A stretch of 38,802 nt of DNA from an uncultured Saprospiraceae bacterium (GTDB lineage: Bacteria > Bacteroidota > Bacteroidia > Chitinophagales > Saprospiraceae). The stretch spans positions 1 to 38,802 of the forward strand of contig CAJQQY010000152.1 in assembly GCA_905480595.1 (NCBI GenBank), read 5' to 3'. The notes under the pieces were generated by a model. That model ran no database searches. It had not been told where the DNA came from and saw only the letters and a program-made list of their open reading frames with translations. The translations under genes and the position numbers were made by a program. The stretch's first letter is position 1. Every line of letters starts with the position of its first letter. Shown here one piece after another: positions 31,939 through 38,802 of the stretch.

Positions 31939-32838
31939 ATGGGACACGATCACCATCACCACCATCATTCAGGTGAAGGACATATTGCTACTGCGTTTTT
32001 CCTGAACTTAGGTTTTACCATTATCGAATTTATCGGAGGTTTTTTGACGAATAGTGTAGCTATTCAATCAGATGCTTTGCATGATGCGGGTGATACTGCT
32101 TCGTTGGGGTTAGCTTGGTATCTTCAGCGATTATCCAAAAAAGGAGGGAACTCGAAATTCACTTTTGGTTATAAACGATTTAACACTTTAGGAGCGATTA
32201 TGACAGGAGTGATATTGGTTGTTGGATCTATTTACATTTTGTCAGAGGCAATTCCTCGGATTTTTTTTCCGGAAAAAACGAATGTAGAAGGGATGATGGG
32301 ATTGGCGGTTTTGGGAGTGATTGTAAATGGAATTGCTGTTATGAGAATGCGACAAGGAGGAAAGAGTTTGAATGAAGAAATGATTTCTTGGCATTTGTTG
32401 GAAGATGTTTTGGGATGGGTGGTAGTTTTGATTGGTTCGGTGGTGATGTATTTTTTTGATTTGCCTTGGATTGATCCTTTGTTGTCGATATTAATTACGA
32501 TTTTTATTTTGCGAGGTGTTTTGAAAAATTTATGGAAAGCTAGTCAGATTATTTTGCAAGCTTCACCAACTGATATTGATGCAGAAAAAATAAAGGAAGT
32601 TTTGGAAAAAATAGAAGGTGTTGATAATGCTCATCACTTGCACGTTTGGACTTTGGATGGAGAAACAAATCTATTTTCAGCTCATATTGAAACAGATGGA
32701 AATCAGAAATTGGAAGAATTAAAAGTCATCAAAAAAGCGATTTACGAATCGATTGAAGATCATTTTCACATTGATCATATTACGTTGGAGTTTGAGACGG
32801 AAGGGGAGTGTGGAGAAGATTCTACCTTTTGTAAATAG
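31939..32838 (+). CDS. Cation diffusion facilitator, zinc-type exporter
   Basis: This encodes 299 residues: an inner-membrane antiporter that exports divalent metal, most likely zinc, in exchange for protons. A His-rich N-terminus (HDHHHHHHSGEGH) precedes six predicted transmembrane helices. The transport site has the zinc-type Asp/His pairs in SDALHDAGD (helix 2) and SWHLLEDVLG (helix 5). The cytoplasmic C-terminal domain includes VDNAHHLHVWTLDGE and HIDHITLEFE, and the protein ends with Cys residues (ECGEDSTFC). The Fur-family gene follows after 15 bases, so regulator and exporter share a transcript. The likely role is zinc detoxification (ZitB/CzcD-like). Confidence 0.94.
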   Translation: MGHDHHHHHHSGEGHIATAFFLNLGFTIIEFIGGFLTNSVAIQSDALHDAGDTASLGLAWYLQRLSKKGGNSKFTFGYKRFNTLGAIMTGVILVVGSIYILSEAIPRIFFPEKTNVEGMMGLAVLGVIVNGIAVMRMRQGGKSLNEEMISWHLLEDVLGWVVVLIGSVVMYFFDLPWIDPLLSILITIFILRGVLKNLWKASQIILQASPTDIDAEKIKEVLEKIEGVDNAHHLHVWTLDGETNLFSAHIETDGNQKLEELKVIKKAIYESIEDHFHIDHITLEFETEGECGEDSTFCK

Positions 32839-32853
32839 AAAATTTTGAATGTC

Positions 32854-33255
32854 ATGACGGAAGAAATTTTGAATAAAAAAGAAGTTCGCATTACTCCAAT
32901 GCGACAACTTTTGCTGGAGTTCTTTTTAGAAAAAAATAAAGTACTTGGGCTAAGTGAATTGGAAAAAGCATTTCCAAAATCAGATAGAGTTACCATATAT
33001 CGAACCCTAAAAACTTTTGAAGAAAAAGGAATCGTTCATGGCATTTCAAATGGGACGACGGAAATGAAATATGCCCTTTGTCATGATTGCCAAGTTGCAA
33101 ACCATTCAGATTTTCATCCACATTTTTCTTGTTTAAAATGTGAAGAGTTGAGTTGTTTGGAATCGATTTTTATTCCTTCCATAGATTTACCAGGAGGATA
33201 TTCTTTTGAAAAAGTGGAAATGACAATTCAAGGAGTTTGTCCAAAATGCCAATGA
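32854..33255 (+). CDS. Fur family regulator (Zur-like)
   Basis: This encodes 133 residues from the chosen ATG. The DNA-binding winged helix includes RITPMRQLLLEFFLEKN and SDRVTIYRTLKTFEEKGIVH. The metal-binding part has CHDC, HPHFSCLKCEELSCLE and a C-terminal CPKC, the two CxxC pairs of the structural zinc site. Fur and Zur cannot be separated by sequence alone, but the operon with a zinc-type CDF exporter favours a zinc sensor. A TTG at 32845 opens the frame three codons earlier; ATG 32854 (MTEEILNKK) is preferred. The gene ends 16 bases from the convergent DUF4132 gene with no visible terminator. Confidence 0.9.
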   Translation: MTEEILNKKEVRITPMRQLLLEFFLEKNKVLGLSELEKAFPKSDRVTIYRTLKTFEEKGIVHGISNGTTEMKYALCHDCQVANHSDFHPHFSCLKCEELSCLESIFIPSIDLPGGYSFEKVEMTIQGVCPKCQ

Positions 33256-33271
33256 TATTTTGCCCCAAATC

Positions 33272-36200
33272 TTATCTATTAATCTGCCGAGTAATTGTTG
33301 TATCAGTAATCTTATCATCCTCTGCTAGCAAAAATGCTTTACTCAATAAAATAGATAATCCTCGATCTCCTTCAAATGGAATAAATAATTTGTCAGGATT
33401 TTTATCCCTGTTCGGTCCAGGAACAATGCATAAATATTGATCGTTTGGCTCCATCAAAATATTGGTACTTCCAATATGAATTTTATAAGTTCGTTTCTTT
33501 CCTTTGACGATTAAAAATTTTCCATCGATAGAAGATACTTTACTTATTTTTAGGCGAGGAACTAATCTTTCCAAAATCGTTTTTCGTGTTTTTGCCAACT
33601 CCGTCAAATCTCCAAAAGAATACGATTGCCAATAATTATGATATTGAACTAAGCCGCCATTGTCTTGCCAAGCAGGATCATTTCCAACACTCGCCACACC
33701 TACAAATAAATCAACATCGCGCATGATTTCTGAGAAAACAATCTTGGGAATATCAACTAAATCAACGGTATTATCACCTTCCAAAAACCTAACTTGATCA
33801 GTCGCAACATACAACCAAATGCCAGTATCATTAAATGAATCTTCAGCATTTAATTCATTGATCCAATATTCTGCCCGTAAATTATAATCTGGAATTTCCA
33901 GACTACAAGCTTGCATATCTAAGCCATCATCGTAAGCCCCGATGAGTTGGTATTTCCAATTTCGAATGCCAGCCAAAGCATTAAATTGATGTTGTTTTAA
34001 AATGTGAGCAGCCATTCGATTACTGTAACTTTTGGTATTTACTTCGGCATCAGTTAAAATATAAACCTCTCGGTAAGCTTGTTTTAAAGGTTGCTTAATT
34101 TGATTTTCTAGAAGAAACTCTCTCCATTTTAAAATATCATTAGTTTCACATTCTAGCGGATGCCATAGTTTGACCGTGGTATTTTCGTCAATCCAATTGA
34201 CTTCTTTTTTATTGACATCTTGCCATTTTTTATTCCAATAAATGGCGTGTGTTTTTTGATTTTTATGTTCAAAAGTCCAAATTAATTTTTGAGTCAAAAA
34301 TGACATCAAACCATGTTGGAAATAATATTTTTGAAAATGATCGAATTGGAAAACTCGTTTTTGAATATAAGATCGATCTAGTCGGTCGCGCTGAATCGTT
34401 AATGTTTTGGGAATTAATTTAGCGGTATTTCGAAGTTCTTTTAGTTCCTCTTTGAAATCCTTTCGAACAAATGAAGGAACAGATTTTTGTAGTTTTCCGT
34501 CGGGTTTGATCCATTCAATTTTTGTTTTTCCAAAAGAAGCTAAAGACAGTTTTCCGATGTAATCATTGAATTGAAATTCTCGAACTCCATCAGTTAATCC
34601 AAAATCTTGAATCGAAAAATCCTCTAAATCTGCGACACTAATTTTAAGTGCTTCAGCGGTGGATGAAATATATTTTTCGATTAATTTTTTGGTGTTTCGC
34701 TGAGCAATCCTTGACCGAACTCGATTAAGTAAGGCTACACCTTCCAAAGAATTTCGGCTGGAAATATTATAAATGCAAGCATTGCCCAATGCTCCTGAGG
34801 CAGGACCAACTCCAGGTATTTTTTTAAAACACTTGACAATTAATTTTTCTAAATCTACATCCCCGTTAGTGGTTTTTAAAGTACTTAAAATCCAGATTAA
34901 ACCTTTTGCCACCGGAATATTTTGGGCGTTTAAAAAATATCCATACCAATCACTTTTTCGAGTGATTTCCATTTTGTTTAGAAATTGAATCCACTCGTTT
35001 ATTTTTTCTAAAAAAACTTTTTCACCTAAGTCTTTGATTAAAGGAGTAGTTTTAGAAATAAATTTTTTAGAAGGTTTTCCAGCTGAAGCAGAGGAGGCTA
35101 AACGTAAAATTTCGTACCATTTTTTTTGTTGCTCAACTTCTAACTTTTTTAAATCTTGATTGACTTTTTTTCCAAAAGCATCTCCTTTGTCCAATCGAAA
35201 AGGTAAAATATTTTCGCCTTCGGAATAGAATGAATTCCATAGATCTTGAACTCTAGTTTTTATTTTTTGAAAAAATTGTTTGTCATGTTCATATCGAGGA
35301 TTCACTTCCATTACTGTTTTAAATGTCTCTCTTAATGTATCAGAAATTCCATTTTCTTTGACATGATTTTCGACATGCTTAAAAAAGTTACCTATCTGAA
35401 AAGAATATAATTTATTAGTTTTTGGATGAATAAATGCGTTCAAAACAAAAATCAATTCGCCCTCTGTGTATGGTAGTTTTTTTCGAACAAAAAGATTGGC
35501 AACTTGATAAAGTCCGTATTTAGATTGCGCGTCCAAGGCATACCAAACGCAACGATAAAGAAGAGCCATAAGGAAATCCTTTTGAGTTTTTCGATCTGTA
35601 TCAAGATGTTTTTTTATGATTGGAATATCCTTTAAGGCTATGGAGTAATTTCTATTCGGCAATTCGGAAAAGATCAATTTATGAACCTCAGAATGGAAGG
35701 AATAATATGGATCATCAGTTGTCAAGGGAAAGCTATCAGGAAAATATTCTTCGATTTTTCCAGTTGCAAAATTGGCGTCCAATTCATTTTGAAATGCTTT
35801 TATCGTGGTATAATTCCCTGTTAATTTTCCAGCTAAAATATAGGATCGTTCATCATAATTCTGATTTTGTTTTTCCTCTTTACTTTCGTTAATTTTTCCA
35901 AAAAGCTTTTTTAACTCTTCTGAAAGTTTGTTGATAATTTTCATAGATCTAGATTGATGTAAAAGGTTTTCCAACAATTCGTGGATACCTGGAAATGGAA
36001 TATAAATAGGAAACGAATTTATTTTTTCTAAAAAAAGAGTAAAAAAATCTTGATCAATTTTTCTGGATTTAGGTTCTGGAAAAATAGAACAGGCAACACG
36101 CAATATTTCATAATGAGAATAATGCGCTGTCTTATTTTGCTTGAGAAAATAATAATAATCTAGTAAAGCAAAACTGAAATTGAGTTGATCGGATGGGTCT

Positions 36201-36397
36201 AAATTTTCAAAAACAGTTTGAGCCATTAGTACGAATGAATGTTGACCTTCTTGTTCCCGTTTTTTTATTTCATCTATCACCAAGTGGAAGGGAAGACTCT
36301 TTTTATTTTCCACCAAAAATCCGCTTGAACTTTTGAATGGAATATTTTCCTTTGGTTCGATAGACAGAATTTGTTTTAGTTTTTCTTGAAATTCCAT
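33272..36397 (-). CDS. DUF4132 domain protein
   Basis: This is a 1041-residue cytoplasmic protein without signal peptide or membrane helices. The C-terminal third carries the DUF4132 signature (MolR/YehI-like): REVYILTDAE near residue 773, SNRMAAHILKQHQFNAL, VFSEIMRDVDLFVGVASV near 886, SYSFGDLTELAKTRK, YKIHIGSTNILMEPNDQYL, and PFEGDRGLSILLSKAFLLAEDDKITD near 1005 (quoted in parts). The N-terminal 700 residues look helical and repeat-like and carry no WGR or nuclease domain I can see. DUF4132 proteins in other bacteria often sit with MoxR ATPase, VWA or SWIM genes; here the only partner is the small gene 50 bases upstream. Function is unknown; the old molybdate-regulator name is not a demonstrated activity. 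Confidence 0.88.
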   Translation of the reverse strand: MEFQEKLKQILSIEPKENIPFKSSSGFLVENKKSLPFHLVIDEIKKREQEGQHSFVLMAQTVFENLDPSDQLNFSFALLDYYYFLKQNKTAHYSHYEILRVACSIFPEPKSRKIDQDFFTLFLEKINSFPIYIPFPGIHELLENLLHQSRSMKIINKLSEELKKLFGKINESKEEKQNQNYDERSYILAGKLTGNYTTIKAFQNELDANFATGKIEEYFPDSFPLTTDDPYYSFHSEVHKLIFSELPNRNYSIALKDIPIIKKHLDTDRKTQKDFLMALLYRCVWYALDAQSKYGLYQVANLFVRKKLPYTEGELIFVLNAFIHPKTNKLYSFQIGNFFKHVENHVKENGISDTLRETFKTVMEVNPRYEHDKQFFQKIKTRVQDLWNSFYSEGENILPFRLDKGDAFGKKVNQDLKKLEVEQQKKWYEILRLASSASAGKPSKKFISKTTPLIKDLGEKVFLEKINEWIQFLNKMEITRKSDWYGYFLNAQNIPVAKGLIWILSTLKTTNGDVDLEKLIVKCFKKIPGVGPASGALGNACIYNISSRNSLEGVALLNRVRSRIAQRNTKKLIEKYISSTAEALKISVADLEDFSIQDFGLTDGVREFQFNDYIGKLSLASFGKTKIEWIKPDGKLQKSVPSFVRKDFKEELKELRNTAKLIPKTLTIQRDRLDRSYIQKRVFQFDHFQKYYFQHGLMSFLTQKLIWTFEHKNQKTHAIYWNKKWQDVNKKEVNWIDENTTVKLWHPLECETNDILKWREFLLENQIKQPLKQAYREVYILTDAEVNTKSYSNRMAAHILKQHQFNALAGIRNWKYQLIGAYDDGLDMQACSLEIPDYNLRAEYWINELNAEDSFNDTGIWLYVATDQVRFLEGDNTVDLVDIPKIVFSEIMRDVDLFVGVASVGNDPAWQDNGGLVQYHNYWQSYSFGDLTELAKTRKTILERLVPRLKISKVSSIDGKFLIVKGKKRTYKIHIGSTNILMEPNDQYLCIVPGPNRDKNPDKLFIPFEGDRGLSILLSKAFLLAEDDKITDTTITRQINR

Positions 36398-36447
36398 TTG
36401 TGATAATATTGTTACAGGAATGAACTTGACGAAGTCAACACAGAAAA

Positions 36448-36837
36448 TTATCCACCTACTAAAGGCGTTAATTTTAAAAAACTCACACTTGTATCTTGGC
36501 GAACTAACACTTCTTGATCCAAAGATTCGGCTTGGATATCATCGATCAAAATGAAATAACTATTTTTTTGAAAACTATCTAAAGCAATGTACACTTGCTT
36601 CTCTGCATCAATATTTCTTTTCTTTTTAAACTTGAAACCGTTGAGTGTTTTTTCGGTATCGGAAGGTTGGATTAAGCCTGTGAAGTAATCAGAAGATCTT
36701 TGATTGTAGCGATTGACTTCAGCTGTGACTCGGCTGGCGATGAGGTCTTTAACTGTGATTAGTTCGTTGGCAATTTCGATCTCAATTTTATTGATAATAT
36801 CGCCTGTAAAGGTTTCGTCTTTGATAACTAGCTTCAT
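36448..36837 (-). CDS. Small conserved-looking protein, partner of the DUF4132 gene
   Basis: This encodes 129 residues with no named domain. The predicted pattern is beta (MKLVIKDETFTGDIINKI, EIEIANELITV), a helix (VKDLIASRVTAEVNRYN), a linker with GLIQPSDTEKTLNGF and a basic KFKKKRN patch, then a second helix (DAEKQVYIALDSFQKN) and strands (YFILIDDIQAE, SVSFLKLTPLVGG). The compact alpha/beta form, without signal or membrane segment, suggests a cytoplasmic adaptor. It is the first gene of the operon: a full-consensus promoter sits just upstream and the DUF4132 gene starts 50 bases after its stop. Function is unknown. Confidence 0.85.
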   Translation of the reverse strand: MKLVIKDETFTGDIINKIEIEIANELITVKDLIASRVTAEVNRYNQRSSDYFTGLIQPSDTEKTLNGFKFKKKRNIDAEKQVYIALDSFQKNSYFILIDDIQAESLDQEVLVRQDTSVSFLKLTPLVGG

Positions 36838-36861
36838 TGAGGTGGATTTTTAAGTTCAAAA

Positions 36862-36893
36862 CAAATGTAATTATTATGATTATATAAAGCAAA
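36862..36893 (-). promoter_or_regulatory. Promoter of the small protein-DUF4132 operon
   Basis: On the minus strand TTTG (36893-36890), exactly 20 bases, then TACATTTG (36869-36862) is a complete consensus match, identical in layout to the M23 peptidase promoter. Transcription would start about 18 bases before the ATG at 36837. Confidence 0.78.
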
Positions 36894-36948
36894 TAAAACG
36901 CAAAATAATTATATATTTTTGACCAAAATTGAATATTTAAATTCAAAA

Positions 36949-36981
36949 AGCGGAGTTAAGACTCCAAATCCTGACACCGCT
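36949..36981 (-). terminator. Terminator of the SulP gene
   Basis: On the minus strand AGCGGTGT and ACTCCGCT pair with one mismatch, and a small GGAGT/ACTCC hairpin sits inside. The stem is followed by TTTTT, 25 bases after the SulP stop. Confidence 0.65.
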
Positions 36982-37005
36982 CTGGTTATAATTAATATTG
37001 CTTTC

Positions 37006-38802
37006 TTACTTAGCATTCACCTTGATAATACTTTTCAAAGCTTCTTTAAACTGTACAATTTTTGTCATGGCTCCAATTGGCGCAAATCTTAAATCATTAG
37101 TGAAAATCAAAATCGCTTCACCGTTACTTTCCAAATGATGTAAATCCATCGCCAGAATTAATTGCTTCAATTCATCGTTCATGAATTTTTTCATTTCAGT
37201 TTGATCCGTCACTTTTACCGTGTATTGAGGGGAGAAATCATGATATAATTTGTGCTGCTTTTCTTGATATTCTGATAGATTTAGGTATTTATCAATGAAA
37301 TCTTTTTTCTCAATTGAAAACTTAGGAATGGCAAATGGCAAGTGAATAACCCCTACAGTTGTATGGTATTCTTCCAAGGCCAAAAAAGCACCCTCCTCAA
37401 AAACAATATCAACAATTTCCCAATTGACATCTTCAAGATTTCCAGATATGGTATTTAGTTTTTCCTCAACAGGGCGCGATTTGAAAAATGTGAAAGAATC
37501 AAAATAATTGACTTCATCGTCTGGTTCTATCGAAAAAATCCAATTATTTTTCTCTGCTAACTTTTTCAATTTTATTTGACGATTAGTTAATTGTCTGGTT
37601 GAAGAAGTCAATAGTTTGAGGCCTAATTTATGATTGGTAGAAGAAATGTGTTTTTCGAAACCTTCAATTTTTACTTCTCCTCCTGTGTTGGCATGAGTTC
37701 GTTTAAAATCATATAATTTTTCTAAAATCGAAAAGTCAACTAAGCGAGCACCTGATAAATCAATTTTCACATTAGAACCAGAAGGAACTTTATCGAGGAG
37801 TTCATTCATTTTAATCGCTCCTAAAAAATTAGCAATTCCTTTTATTTTTAAATCGTAATCTCTATTCTCTTTGAAGATAATGGTCGAGCCAGAATTAAAG
37901 ATCATTTGAAAAAACTGACGGATAGTAACTTTTGCCAATAAGAAATGAGCCAAGGTAGCCAAGGCCAGTCCTCCGAAGATTCCAATCAATAAATCATAAT
38001 TTAAAGTAAGCAATAATGTACCCATGAAAAATATTAATTGCTCAATCCCTTGATCGAACACATGTCTGAATACAGCAGGTGAGGCTAATTTATATCCTGT
38101 GAAAACCAATAAAATGGCTAAGGCAGCTAATGGGACTTTTGTGATGACTGGTGTCAAAACAAAAATAAAAGCAAGCAGCAAAATTCCATGATATAAGTTG
38201 GACCATTTCGTTTTAGCATTATTGTGGACATTAACGGTACTTCGAACTATTACGGTAATTATCGGTAAACCTCCAATTGCACCTGCCACCATATTACTCA
38301 TCCCAATTCCGATTAGATCTTTATTTAAGTTGGTTTTTCGTTTATATGGATCAAGTTTATCGACAGCCTTTCCCATAGCAAGTGATTGAATGCTAGCAAT
38401 AATAGTAATCGAACTTACTGAAATCCAAAACTTCCAAGTACCTATTTTTGAAAAGTTAGGATAGGCAATAGCATCAAGAATATTATCAGGAATAGTGATT
38501 AATAATTCAGGCCCGATGGAATAGTCTTTTCCAAAAAAGTGTTATACTCCTGCGCTTCAAAAAAATCAAAGGCATAAACAAAAGGAATGGCTAAGACTAA
38601 AACCCACATTGGAGCGGGAATAAAATGAAATAGTTTATAACTGATTTTGGCTTGAAAAATTAAAAGTAGTAGCCCTGTCAAGGAAATTATAGCTACAAAA
38701 GGATTTGTATTAGGAATTTGGTGAAAAGCATCCTTGATTAATTCGATTGCTCCTTCGGCTTCAGTTGAGATCCCCATTGCAGCATGAATTTGTTTGGCAA
38801 AA
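37006..38802 (-). pseudogene. SulP family anion transporter, frameshifted and cut by the window edge
   Basis: The C-terminal part (stop at 37006) reads SulP helices (IPDNILDAIAYPNF, LDPYKRKTNLNKDLIGIGMSN, STVNVHNNAKTKWSNLYHG), then a STAS domain (VKIDLSGARLVDFSILEKL). About 200 more residues follow with no domain I recognise. The N-terminal part (38802 down to 38499) reads further SulP helices in another frame. The two join if the run of six A at 38533-38538 (six T in sense) had seven: the frame then reads YNTFFGKDYSIGPELLITIP without a break. So a single base is missing in a homopolymer, which may be a true disruption, a phase-variable state or a sequencing error. SulP proteins move sulfate or bicarbonate; the substrate here is unknown. 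Confidence 0.8.

Noticed and set aside
31939-31968. His-run at the start of the CDF protein as an artificial tag
   Set aside because: His-rich N-termini are natural in CDF exporters, and the codons are mixed CAC/CAT within native context.
17619-36397. Functional link between the SWIM protein and the DUF4132 operon
   Set aside because: SWIM and DUF4132 genes cluster in some bacteria (E. coli yeh region), but here they are 15 kb apart with core genes between, so nothing in the sequence ties them together.
1-38802. Long antisense reading frames inside obgE, parE, lon, alaS and spoT
   Set aside because: They are shadows of strongly coding strands, with unnatural composition and no promoters or domains.
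1-38802. CRISPR array, tRNA, rRNA or complete prophage
   Set aside because: No regularly spaced repeats, no cloverleaf-like sequence and no structural, integrase or terminase genes were found in the gaps I read.

Overview
The window is AT-rich chromosomal DNA from a member of the Bacteroidota. The evidence is the type IX secretion genes gldM and gldN, a SpoT-type (p)ppGpp enzyme, gatB, a DUF3667 membrane protein, and many promoters of the phylum's own form (-33 TTTG/TTG, about 20 bases, -7 TAnnTTTG). A Saprospiria- or Cytophagia-like organism would fit, but the lineage below phylum is a guess. Almost everything is housekeeping sequence with single-gene or two-gene transcription units and strong hairpin terminators. 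I see no rRNA, tRNA, CRISPR array, integrase or transposase gene.

Layout. 1-1.8 kb: obgE and adk, both minus, each with its own terminator. 1.8-3.7 kb: an accessory-looking island between adk and parE. It holds a 189-bp element with 31-bp inverted ends, an orphan phage-type antirepressor gene with an operator-like palindrome on its promoter, a possible 37-residue acidic ORF, a 165-bp near-perfect palindrome and a free-standing terminator. 3.7-9.5 kb: parE, lon and a secreted carboxypeptidase-regulatory-like protein. 9.5-13.5 kb: a FadJ-type beta-oxidation enzyme, an orphan membrane/coiled-coil protein and a SerA-type dehydrogenase. 13.6-18.1 kb: bioY with a Tat-lipoprotein TIM-barrel gene, an XdhC-family gene, a BNR/Asp-box repeat protein and a small SWIM zinc-finger protein. 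18.1-25.5 kb: alaS, a membrane-anchored M23 peptidase, DUF3667, gatB and a small MerR regulator. 25.5-28.3 kb: gldM and gldN, with a REP-like unit between them. 28.3-31.5 kb: rfbD and spoT/rsh. 31.9-33.3 kb: a zinc-type CDF exporter with a Fur/Zur-like regulator. 33.3-36.9 kb: a two-gene operon of a small uncharacterised protein and a 1041-residue DUF4132 protein. 37.0-38.8 kb: a SulP transporter with a frameshift in a homopolymer, running off the window.

The candidates for something undescribed are the small protein-DUF4132 operon, which has a textbook promoter and no known function, and the adk-parE island, whose inverted-repeat unit recurs directly after the gldM stop codon. The other points of interest are regulatory: paired palindromes upstream of gldM, a Fur-box-like repeat on the CDF promoter, and terminators that re-use the same stem sequences at distant loci.
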